From NCBI GenBank assembly GCA_036971475.1, contig JBAIZL010000003.1:103363733-103427732 (forward strand): a DNA stretch of 64,000 nt, in the 5' to 3' direction. Position 1 is the stretch's first letter. The number at the start of each line of letters is the position of its first letter. The translations under genes were made by a program, and so were the position numbers. The notes under the pieces are model-generated. The model was not told the origin of the DNA, made no database searches, and was given only the letters and a program-made list of their open reading frames with translations. The DNA is from Prosapia bicincta (Eukaryota; Arthropoda; Insecta; Hemiptera; Cercopidae). Positions 45,372 to 56,834 of this stretch are shown in pieces.

Positions 45372-46177
45372 GTAAGTAACTGACAAAGTATATTTCATGT
45401 ACTGTAGTAATTAAAAAACAGGTTTTAATTAAGCTTAGATCATCTTCAGTCAGCAGTTATATATACATCCTACGTTTATGGTTTATCTAAATTATAAGAC
45501 TGAACATAAATTTTTTTTAATTTAACTTTTCTCATAGTATATTGGACATAAAGTATAGAATGAATTTTTCTTCACACGTTTTAATTTGTAATTACGTTTT
45601 TGCTCTTTATTACTTTATCTGTACCGGGCAAGGCGCCTCTTTAGAGATGTACTTCTTTAGCGACCCTGTCCAGGGCACTATTCTGTTCCACCTAACTCTT
45701 CATCTGTTTAGGAACTAGAGATATAGACTTCATCCTCTAGGGGTGTGTACACACCTCTTTATGTCTCCGATAAAGAGTATGTCTTTCGACCTTCCCACCA
45801 AATCCTTTTAAATCGATTTTGTATCTTGTACTAACGGGCTTTAGGTGTATCCCTTAGTCCTATCTATATTCTTCAGCTTTTCGTATCTTTTGTGGGTGAT
45901 AATACTGGCTAATTTAACTACACACACACTCACACGGATGCACAAAGAGAGAGAGAGAGAGAGAGAGAGATAAGTGGTAAGAATTTTGTACATTTTTTGT
46001 GTTCCACACATTTGATTTTTTCAGTTTTGTTAAATAAGTAGTAAGTAAATCAATGGGGCACGTAACAAAATTGTGCTGGCTTTAAATTAATTTTACACAA
46101 ATCTCCCTTGTTATTTTGATAAACATATTTGACAAACATAATCAATAGTGTTAACCAAATGTCACATTTAACAGTAT
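45372..46177 (+). other. DOT1L intron after the second exon
   Basis: Begins with the donor GTAAGTAACT. Mostly AT-rich; 45610-45900 is less AT-rich but shows no recognisable coding or transposon signature. A GA microsatellite lies at about 45946-45970. Confidence 0.5.
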
Positions 46178-46374
46178 CTGCAGGCTCACCTACACCGGCT
46201 TGGCATAGCCGAATCGAACGTGTGTCCACTCTGTTCCACGGAAATTATGGTGGCAAGTCACCTGCTCACCTGCCCCAAACTCAACCATGCTCTTGACGAC
46301 AACACTGTTCGGTACTGGGAGGCTCGGCCTCAAATGGCCCAAATGCCACAGACGGGCGTTCGATAAAAAAAAAA
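46178..46374 (+). pseudogene. 5'-truncated LINE ORF2 C-terminus with poly(A)
   Basis: A plus-strand frame from 46178 to the stop at 46364-46366 reads LQAHLHRLGIAESNVCPLCS and goes on to a CX2CX8HX3C finger (CPLC...SHLLTC) and a Trp-containing tail. This is typical of the end of ORF2 in R1/Jockey-type LINEs. A run of about ten A follows the stop directly. The 5' break is near 46170. It is a short dead-on-arrival insertion, different from the LINE at 21427-27216, whose C-terminal sequence does not match. Confidence 0.75.
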
Positions 46375-46961
46375 CAAGGACCTACCCAATGGAGTTCATC
46401 GTGTTTTTATTTGATTTATCACCAGGAATGTAGCTAAACACCTGTAAATGCTATTCGGTCTGTCAGCGAGTCTGTATGCATCCTGCTTGAAAATACAGTA
46501 AAGATGTACGTCTAGCGGAGTGGATTGGGGGAGGGGGCAATGTACGTGCTGTTGCAAATCCGTTCAATGGCGGACTGGGGTGACTGACCTCGCCGTCGCA
46601 GTTGGTTCCTAGTTGTGTTTACTTCTCCGGCGTGTTTAGCTCTACTTAACTATGTTGACCAAGTTGTCTACGTGTTGTTCAATGAGAAATATCTGATATG
46701 AAAAAGGCAGTCATTTTTGTATACTTAATGGAATAATACACTACGAATAATATGCTACGAAGCTGATTCTAAAAGACATTTAAAATAGTAATAACAACAA
46801 AAGCTCGTTAACTGCTAGAGATATGAGTCTCTTAGACGGATACTTGGAGAGATGAATTTTCTTACGTTAATCCTGTAGCTTATCTCATGCCTTCATGTGG
46901 GGCTGAAATCTAGACATGGGAATACTATAATTGTATAAAACAACTGTTGCGTAATGTTTAA
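46375..46961 (+). other. Intronic unique DNA
   Basis: Probably DOT1L intron. No gene, RNA or transposon end seen. Confidence 0.45.
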
Positions 46962-47196
46962 CATAAATAAATGTAACCTCTATACCACAAATGAATTTTT
47001 TCTTTTATCTAAAACCTTAGGCACCTTCCGATTGCATAGCAATCATCCTCAGAGGTAATTTACAATACAAATTATTTATTACAGTATTTTTATTGTAAAT
47101 TACCTCTGAGGATGATTGCTATGCAATCGAAATGTACATCAGGTTTTAAATAAAAGAAAAAAGTCGATTGTGGTATAGAGGTTACATTTATTTATG
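46962..47196. mobile_element. Foldback (long inverted repeat) element, 235 bp
   Basis: Two arms of about 106 bp (46962-47067 and 47091-47196) are near-perfect reverse complements around a ~23-bp loop. Outer ends are CATAAATAAATGTAACCTCT and AGAGGTTACATTTATTTATG. Each arm includes CCTCTGAGGATGATTGC followed by TATGCAATC, an internal 6-bp hairpin, then CGAAATG on the right arm. No coding capacity and no clear target duplication. It may be a hairpin MITE or two inverted tails of a retroelement. Confidence 0.8.
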
Positions 47197-48732
47197 ATAA
47201 TGGAAATACTAGTTTGGAGATTGATTTATCATAGTGTATAAGAATTTGGGAATTAAGAAGGGTGGGGGGGGGGTAATATGATAGATAACATTAAGATAAT
47301 ATTCTAATTTATTATTATTTAATTTTGTAGTTTTAAGACAATCTTCCAATTCAATGACTATCGCTTGTAAAAGATATGAACATATTATGGGTTATTATGT
47401 TACAATTATAAAAGCCTGTGTTCCGAGTATGCAAAGTTCCCCTTATCAACTTAGTCCTGCCGAGGCCATACAGGTATTTGGAATGAGCTAAAGTCAAAGA
47501 ACATAAATATTTATTGAAAAATTGTATCCCGTGAATGATTTGCAGGTTTCCAAATGTACGATCCCTAAGTACTTGGTTAAACTTACGGTTTGGAATTAAA
47601 ATAATGGCATAAAACTGTTGAAGCACTCTCCTTTCGTGGCAGAAGTAAGGAGGTAATCATGGCTCACATGGACAGAGTATAGCAAATGACAAGAAACTAG
47701 CAATACTGTGAAAAAACCTCCCGGAAGGTCGAAGCAAAAATGAAATTGTTTAGTTATGTTTATTAAGCTACCTTGGATTAATAAAATTTGTGTATTCCTA
47801 GTTCTTTTTTTCTAATGTTCACCTCGTTTAACTTCATGAAAAACCCTGAATTGAAACTCTGAAGTAATTATATTTCTACGATTTGAAGGTTCATTTTAAA
47901 AATGAAATTATCGGTTATGATCTTGTAATGCAGCTGCTCATGCATTGCCGGTGTGAAAAGGTGGTTGGGAAATTAGTAGTTGTTAATTTGGCAACACTGT
48001 AAAATATAAACCTGTAGTTTACGTAGTGAAGCGTTGGATGCCTCGAAACAGGTGTGTCACAACACGTGTTGTGAATGGTGTTATTAGAGACATTGTATGA
48101 ATAAATGTACCAAGGCCAGTTACAAGTGGAACATGTAGTGTTTAGTATTGCAAAGTATTCAGTTTCATTTTCATTAAAAAGTAAGCGCTGACTAAATAAA
48201 CAATTCATGATGTTTCTTCTTTGCTATTTGTTGGATTTATGCGCCGTTATTGCTCATGTTCTTCTAACCCGCCGGTTTGTAGAATATGCTTCATTTACTT
48301 TTACTTCAGTGTACTATACTATTGCTTTTTTTCCACATGTCTTCAGGACTTCCACCTACTAGGACTTCCCATTCTACTCTTTCACTTCGCATCCTTACTG
48401 CTACAAAGGAACGCGGTAATAAATATCTACCTCTAGATTGTCTAGGAGAAACCTTTTTAACCACCGATAAAGAGATTGGTTTTAAGTATGTGATTCTGTT
48501 CTCTTTAGCCGCCATGTTAGAATATGTAAGTTTTTTAAAGTTTGCTTATAATACGGGAGTCATTCAGTCCTCGAGTTGATAATCTTACCTTGTTTAACAA
48601 CATAAAACTACAACTTCTAATCACAAAAACGTCCTTTCGAGAGAGCCACTCTCCAATTCCAATCCCACCCTCCAAAATAGCCTTGATCCTTCATTCGTAC
48701 ACACGACTTTGTAAATAACAGACACTGCAAAA
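47197..48732. other. Unique DNA, no supported gene
   Basis: Several frames of 60-97 codons (47351-47626 minus, 47915-48208 minus, 48221-48579 plus) overlap one another on opposite strands, lack domains and have no promoter or splice context. A G-tract lies at about 47266. I consider the stretch intronic. Confidence 0.5.
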
Positions 48733-50634
48733 GCTGGTAAACCACTGAAGCCTCACCTCTTACAGCGTTTGACTGATCCCAATCTACTGGTACATCATTG
48801 AAACCTCACCTCTTACAGCGTTTGACCGATCCCAATATTCTACTGATAGACCACTGAAACCTCATTTATTACAGCGTTTGACTGATCCCAATATTCTACT
48901 GGTACACCACTGAAACCTCACCTCTCACAGCGTTTGACTGATCCCAATAATCTACTGGTACACCACTGAAACCTCACCTCTTACAGCGTTTGACTGATCC
49001 CAATATTCTACTGATAGACCACTGAAACCTCACCTCTTACAGCGTTTGACTGATCCCAATATTCTACTGGTACATCACTGAAACCTCGCCTCTTACAGCG
49101 TTTGACTGATCCCAATATTCTATTGGTACATCACTGAAACCTCACCTCTTACAGCGTTTGACTGATCCCAATAATCTACTGGTACACCACTGAAACCTCA
49201 CCTCTTACAGCGTTTGACTGATCCCAATATTCTACTGATAGACCACTGAAACCTCACCTCTTACAGCGTTTGACTGATCCCAATAATCTACTGGTACACC
49301 ACTGAAACCTCACCTTTCACAGCGTTCGACCGATCCCAATATTCTACTGGTACACCACTGAAACCTCACCTCTTACAGCGTTCGACCGATCCCAATATTC
49401 TACTGGTACACCACTGAAACCTCACCTCTTACAGCGTTCGACTGATCCCAATATTCTACTGGTACACCACTGAAACCTCACCTCTTACAGCGTTCGACTG
49501 ATCCCAATATTCTACTGGTACACCACTGAAACCTCACCTCTTACAGCGTTCGACTGATCCCAATATTCTACTGGTACACCACTGAAACCTCACCTCTTAC
49601 AGCGTTCGACTGATCCCAATATTCTACTGGTACACCACTGAAACCTCACCTCTTACAGCGTTCGACTGATCCCAATATTCTACTGGTACACCACTGAAAC
49701 CTCACCTCTTACAGCGTTCGACTGATCCCAATATTCTACTGGTACACCACTGAAACCTCACCTCTTACAACGTTCGACTGATCCCAATATTCTACTGGTA
49801 CACCACTGAAACCTCACCTCTTACAGCGTTCGACTGATCCCAATATTCTACTGGTACACCACTGAAACCTCACCTCTTACAGCGTTCGACTGATCCCAAT
49901 ATTCTACTGGTATACCACTGAAACCTCACCTCTTACAGCGTTCGACTGATCCCAATAATCTACTGGTACACCACTGAAACCTCACCTCTTACAGCGTTTG
50001 ACTGATCCCAATATTCTACTGGTACACCACTGAAACCTCACCTCTTACAGCGTTCGACTGATCCCAATATTCTACTGGTACACCACTGAAACCTCACGTC
50101 TTACAGCGTTCGACTGATCCCAATATTCTACTGGTACACCACTGAAACCTCACCTCTTACAGCGTTCGACTGATCCCAATATTCTACTGGTACACCACTG
50201 AAACCTCACCTCTTACAGCGTTCGACTGATCCCAATATTCTACTGGTACACCACTGAAACCTCACCTCTTACAGCGTTCGACTGATCCCAATATTCTACT
50301 GGTACACCACTGAAACCTCACCTCTTACATCGTTCGACTGATCCCAATATTCTACTGGTACACCACTGAAACCTCACCTCTTACAGCGTTCGACTGATCC
50401 CAATATTCTACTGGTACACCACTGAAACCTCACCTCTTACAGCGTTCGACTGATCCCAATATTCTACTGGTACACCACTGAAACCTCACCTCTTACAGCG
50501 TTCGACTGATCCCAATATTCTACTGGTACACCACTGAAACCTCACCTCTTACAGCGTTCGACTGATCCCAATATTCTACTGGTACACCACTGAAACCTCA
50601 CCTCTTACAGCGTTCGACTGATCCCAATATTCTA
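48733..50634. repeat. 56-bp satellite array (about 34 units)
   Basis: CCACTGAAACCTCACCTCTT followed by ACAGCGTTCGACTGATCCCA recurs every 56 bp (49391 and 49447, for instance). The left third is heterogeneous (GTTTGACTG, TGATAGACC, AATAATCTAC variants), whereas from about 49440 to 50634 units are almost identical, showing homogenisation of the right part. It ends sharply at CAATATTCTAGAACACG. Confidence 0.96.
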
Positions 50635-51789
50635 GAACACGAGTTTCTATGTCCGCACACGTTGATCCTAATACTATTCATATGCGACAATATTCAAATT
50701 GTAAAACACTAATCAAATCGATGTATTACCATAAATTATCTATTGTCGATTATTACGAACGGATTGGTGTTTAAGCTTGTGAACAAATCATAGAGTAAAA
50801 TGAGTATTTTTCACTTGTGCTTATTCAGTGTAGTTGGCTACAGAAAAATCCTAAAGCAGTATGGTTGTGCACTACGTTGTAATTTTGAAATATACATTTG
50901 ACAAAGTATAAACATGTAAGAAAATATAAATAATCTTAAGCAAGCGTGAATTGAAATGTACAAAGTGTATGTCGCAGGCGATATACATTGTAGAAGATAT
51001 ATAACACCACAGAATCTGCGAGCAGTGGCGCCAATACATGTTCTAATAAGTACTAGATGCCACCGAGTTATCTCGTGCGTGTGATGTGTTATCTACCGAA
51101 GCGAGTGAGAAGTAGGTCGACGCTACAGTACAGTTGCATCCCAGCAACGGAACCTTCTATATATAGCGTCCTAAGGTCTGCTCATTCATTCCCATCATAT
51201 CTTGCACAGTTCAGTAGTTGAAATTTATAGTGACAGCGTCAAACAAAGGGGAATTAAATGGATACGTTTTATTACCTCCCTACGCTTTGCCAACTACTTC
51301 ATTGACCAGCGTTTATTTACTGACGAATTGGCAAACCTTGATAGAACACTTATTTTATTTAATTTTATTTTTATTTTCCCAATTGTAAAGTAAAAGTTTG
51401 TAGTTGCGTTAAGAATAAAAACTTCCTCCACTGAAAAACACCTAAGGGGAATAAATTTGTAGATTATTTGAGTTTCCTAGGTATGATTTCCTTTTATAGG
51501 TTTATGCATAATATTTGCCCTATGTTGCTCTGGTCCCCATAACGGTGTTTTATTGAAAATGACAAACATGTCCCTAATTGGATGTTGTAATTAAAAATGT
51601 CATCAGTTACAGCTGTGTACAGGTTTTTTATCCTTATTCCTAGACCAGTTAATTTTACATAGCAACTTATCTAGCCCAGTAACAATATCTGGTCTAAAGT
51701 GTGTTATATCTTTACTTTTTAGATTCAATTTGTACCACTTATTCTATGACTGGTATATGTATTTAACATAAACAGTTTTACATATAAAA
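50635..51789. other. Unique spacer with a possible promoter
   Basis: Unique DNA. The left two-thirds shows nothing clear. A TATA/initiator pair lies at 51158-51191 (separate entry). A 63-codon frame at 51202-51393 directly downstream has no recognised domain and AT-rich, hydrophobic composition. Confidence 0.5.
51158..51191 (+). promoter_or_regulatory. Candidate TATA + initiator core promoter
   Basis: TATATATAG at 51158 is followed about 26-30 bp later by two overlapping TCATTC words (51182 and 51186), each fitting the arthropod initiator TCAKTY. Spacing is right for RNA polymerase II. The sequence before it is locally GC-richer (GAAGCGAGTGAGAAG). No gene follows that I can identify, so it could belong to a solo LTR, a noncoding transcript, or be chance. 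Confidence 0.35.
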
Positions 51790-54700
51790 AGGAAATACCC
51801 AGGATTCAATGGACTAGATCCAAACTGTGTCACATGCCTGTAAAGATGGATTTTCGTTTATTTACTTGATTCTGTAACATATCTGGGGTTCAATGTGAAT
51901 TTAATTAATATCACTATAAACATCACCATATCATTTCTTTACCTAAATCTATAGGGAATACCCAGGATTCAATGGACTAGATCTAAACTCAGTCACATGC
52001 CTGAAAAGATGGCTTTTCGTTTATTTACTTGATTCTGTACATATCTGGGGTTCAATCTGAATTTATTCTTTATCACTATATCATTTCTTTACCTAAATCT
52101 TTAGGAAATGCGTAGGATTCAATGGTCTAGTCTAAACTATGTCACATGCCTGTAAAGATAGATTGGCGTTTATTTACTTGATTCTGTACATACCTGGGGT
52201 TCATACTGAATTTATTCTTTATCACTATATCATTTCTTTACCTAAACCTTTAGGAAATACATAGGATTCAATGGGCTAGATCTAAACTGTGTCACATGCC
52301 TGTAGTGATGGATTTTCGTTTATTTACTTGATTCTGTAACATATCTGGGGTTCACTGTGATTTTAATTAATATCACTATAAACATCACTATATCATTTCT
52401 TTACCTAAATCTATAGGAAATACATAGGATTCAATGGGCTAGATCTAAACTGTGTAACATGCCTGTAAAGATGGATTTTCGTTTATTTACTTGATTCTGT
52501 AAAATATCTGGGGTTCACTGTGATTTTAATTAATATCACTATAAACATCACTATATCATTTCTTTACCTAAATCTATAGGAAATACCCAGGATTCAATGG
52601 ACTAGATCTAAACTGTGTCACATGCCTGTAAAGATGGATTTTCGTTTATTTACTTGATTCTGTAACATATCTGGGGTTCACTGTGATTTTAATTAATATC
52701 ACTATAAACATCACTATATCATTTTTTTACCTAAATCTATAGGAAATACCCAGGATTCAATGGGCTAGATCTAAACTGTGTCACATGCCTGTAAACATGG
52801 CTTTTCGTTTATTTACTTGATTCTGTACATATCTGGGGTTCACTGTGAATTTAATTAATAACACTATAAACATCACTATATCATTTCTTTACCTAAACCT
52901 TTAGGAAATACATAGGATTCAATGGGCTAGATCTAAACTGTGTCACATGCCTGTAAAGATGGATTTTCGTTTATTTACTTGATTCTGTAACATATCTGGG
53001 GTTCACTGTGATTTTAATTAATATCACTATAAACATCACTATATCATTTCTTTACCTAAATCTATAGGAAATACCCAGGATTCAATGGGCTAGATCTAAA
53101 CTGTCACATGCCTGTAAAGATGGATTTTCGTTTATTTACTTGATTCTGTACATACCTGGGGTTCAATCTGAATTTATTCTTTATCACTATATCATTTCTT
53201 TACCTAAACCTTTAAGAAATACATAGGATTCAATGGGCTAGATCTAAACTGTGTCACATGCCTGTAAAGATGGCTTTTCGTTTATTTACTTGATTCTGTA
53301 CATATCTGGGGTTCACTGTGAATTTAATTAATAACACTATAAACATCACTATATCATTTCTTCACCTAAACCTTTAGGAAATACATAGGATTCAATGGGC
53401 TAGATCTAAACTGTGTCACATGCCTGTAAAGATGGATTTTCGTATATTTACTTGATTCTGTAACATATCTGGGGTTCACTGTGATTTTAATTAATATCAC
53501 TATAAACATCACTATATCATTTCTTCACCTAAACCTTTAGGAAATACCCAGGATTCAATGGACTAGATCTAAACTGTGTCACATGCCTGTAAAGATGGAT
53601 TTTCGTATATTTACTTGATTCTGTAACATATCTGGGGTTCACTGTGATTTTAATTAATATCACTATAAACATCACTATATCATTTTTTTACCTAAATCTA
53701 TAGGAAATACCCAGGATTCAATGGGCTAGATCTAAACTGTGTCACATGCCTGTAAACATGGCTTTTCGTTTATTTACTTGATTCTGTACATACCTAGGGT
53801 TCAATATGAATTTATTTAATATCACTATAAACATCACTTTGCCATTTCTTTACCTAAATCTATAGGAAATACCCAGGATTCAATGGACTAGATCTAAACT
53901 CAGTCACATGCCTGAAAAGATGGCTTTTCGTTTATTTACTTGATTCTGTACATATCTGGGGTTCACTGTGAATTTAATTAATATCACTATAAACATCACC
54001 ATATCATTTCTTCACCTAAATCTATAGGAAATACCCAGGATTCAATGGACTAGATCTAAACTGTGTCACATGCCAGTAAAGATTGCTTTTCATTTATTTA
54101 CTTGATTCTGTACATATCTGGGGTTCACTGTGAATTTAATTAATATCACTATAAACATCACTATATCATTTCTTTACCTAAAGCTATAGGAAATACCCAG
54201 GATTCAATGGACTAGATCTAAACTGTGTCACATGCCAGTAAAGATTGCTTTTAATTTATTTACTTGATTCTGTACATATCTGGGGTTCATACTGAATTTA
54301 TTCTTTATCACTATATCATTTCTTTACCTAAACCTTTAGGAAATACATAGGATTCAATGGGCTAGATCTAAACTGTGTCACATGCCTGTAGTGATGGATT
54401 TTCGTTTATTTACTTGATTCTGTAAAATATCTGGGGTTCACTGTGATTTTAATTAATATCACTATAAACATCACTATATCATTTCTTTACCTAAATCTAT
54501 AGGAAATACCCAGGATTCAATGGACTAGATCTAAACTGTGTCACATGCCTGTAAAGATGGATTTTCGTTTATTTACTTGATTCTGTAACATATCTGGGGT
54601 TCACTGTGATTTTAATTAATATCACTATAAACATCACTATATCATTTTTTTACCTAAATCTATAGGAAATACCCAGGATTCAATGGGCTAGATCTAAACT

Positions 54701-55645
54701 GTGTCACATGCCTGTAAACATGGCTTTTCGTTTATTTACTTGATTCTGTACATATCTGGGGTTCACTGTGAATTTAATTAATAACACTATAAACATCACT
54801 ATATCATTTCTTTACCTAAACCTTTAGGAAATACATAGGATTCAATGGGCTAGATCTAAACTGTGTCACATGCCTGTAAAGATGGATTTTCGTTTATTTA
54901 CTTGATTCTGTAACATATCTGGGGTTCACTGTGATTTTAATTAATATCACTATAAACATCACTATATCATTTTTTTACCTAAATCTATAGGAAATACCCA
55001 GGATTCAATGGGCTAGATCTAAACTGTCACATGCCTGTAAAGATGGATTTTCGTTTATTTACTTGATTCTGTACATACCTGGGGTTCAATCTGAATTTAT
55101 TCTTTATCACTATATCATTTCTTTACCTAAATCTTTAAGAAATACATAGGATTCAATGGGCTAGATCTAAACTGTGTCACATGCCTGTAAAGATGGCTTT
55201 TCGTTTATTTACTTGATTCTGTACATATCTGGGGTTCACTGTGAATTTAATTAATAACACTATAAACATCACTATATCATTTCTTCACCTAAACCTTTAG
55301 GAAATACATAGGATTCAATGGGCTAGATCTAAACTGTGTCACATGCCTGTAAAGATGGATTTTCGTATATTTACTTGATTCTGTAACATATCTGGGGTTC
55401 ACTGTGATTTTAATTAATATCACTATAAACATCACTATATCATTTCTTCACCTAAACCTTTAGGAAATACCCAGGATTCAATGGACTAGATCTATACTGT
55501 GTCACATGCCTGTAAAGATGGATTTTCGTATATTTACTTGATTCTGTACATATCTGGGGTTCACTGTGAATTTAATTAATAACACTATAAACATCACTAT
55601 ATCATTTCTTCACCTAAACCTTTAGGAAATACCCAGGATTCAATG
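51790..55645. repeat. 163/149-bp satellite array, left part
   Basis: GGATTCAATGGACTAGATCT recurs at 163 or about 149-150 bp. Longer units contain AATTTAATTAATATCACTAT plus AAACATCACTATATC; shorter ones have AATTTATTCTTTATCACTAT. Shared parts are GTGTCACATGCCTGTAAAGA, TCGTTTATTTACTTGATTCT and ATCTGGGGTTCA. Variant order repeats with a higher-order spacing of about 2,086 bp (TACATA..GGGGTTCATACTG at 52187 and 54273). Interrupted at 55645 by an insertion. Confidence 0.96.
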
Positions 55646-56834
55646 TGTAACATACTTTAGACGGTGTTACATATTAAATTTGCAATTTCAGAAAATAAAC
55701 GAGAATAAATTCCAAATTGTAATAATGTATAACTATGTAAAAAAATTGTTATGTATGATAAATATTTTTAATGAGATCTCTGGCTGATAGTGACATCTAT
55801 CGAGAAAAATTTAAAATAATAAGTAACCTAGCTATGCATGCGCCCCGTGGATGCGCGGTAAGTAGGAAGGCTGCTTGCTTTTAATTTATCTGTCTCATTA
55901 GGCCAGGATGTAACCAGGGAAGGACGTCTCCAAATGGCAAGAAGATGTATTTAGTTTCCTTTTATTTTAATTAATATAAAGTATTTCTTTTTTTAAATCA
56001 TGGCATAGAACACGGCTTACAATACCAGATACAAGATGGGTTGCAGACTAATTCATGGTTTTCCCGACGTTTATTCACGAAGATGAGACCAGGCTTTACC
56101 GAGATTTACCCCGAGATGGAAGGGAAGTTGCGACAAGTTAACACAGCTAAGTGGGCGATTTTAAAACTTTTAAAACTTAATTTCAAAATTTAAAACATTT
56201 CGAAGCAGAATTTCTAAATTATGAACATTGAACTTTTTAATTAATAAGCATAATTATAATTACGCACCTTTTGGTGCTAATATGTTCACATTAAATTATT
56301 AAACTTGATTATACAAGAAAAGCAAGTAAACTCGAATATATGTTCATTTTCAGCCATTGATAAATTTTATTAATTGAAGGATTGCTATCCTTAAAAATTT
56401 ATAAGTAATGTAAAAAAAAAAAGGTTTCATAATCTGTAACTGAGTGTTAAAGAAATTTATGTGTCATGATTTTAATTTATTTCATCTGTCTATTTTAAAA
56501 TAAAGTTTATGATTTGCTTTAATTGAATTTAAATGTCATTATTTTACCACCGCACAAATACCTTGCATTTCAAGTAAATAAACCTTAAGTATTAATTCAA
56601 GAATATTCTGCTAATTTTAATTGTTTAACTTGGTAATTTAAAATACTTTAACTGTAACGGAGTTATAGCTTCTTTTGCGTTACAGACAGACGTTTCATTA
56701 CGCCTCAACTGTAAGCTAGAAGTGAATATAAAATGTTTTAAGAGTTATAACTAAATAAAATCCAATTTGTAAAATTATAAACCGTTACACAATTTGCGCA
56801 ACTCTGCTTGTTTCATTTTATAACATCCGTTACA
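55646..56834. mobile_element. Solo-LTR-like insertion, 1,189 bp
   Basis: It splits one satellite unit at GGATTCAATG / GACTAG, and AATG is present on both sides (55642-55645 and 56835-56838), a 4-bp target duplication. The insertion begins TGTAAC and ends GTTACA, so it has the TG...CA ends and 6-bp terminal inverted repeat of an LTR. A 4-5 bp duplication suits Gypsy-type elements. The interior is AT-rich with several AATAAA words and no coding frame. I favour a solo LTR left by recombination; a DNA transposon with short inverted ends is the alternative. Confidence 0.6.

Noticed and set aside
47915..48579. Overlapping 70-97 codon frames on both strands
   Set aside because: They overlap antisense to one another and carry no domain or signal; likely intronic noise.
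51000..51030. TGGCGCC as a retroviral-type primer binding site
   Set aside because: Only seven bases match and no LTR pair flanks it.
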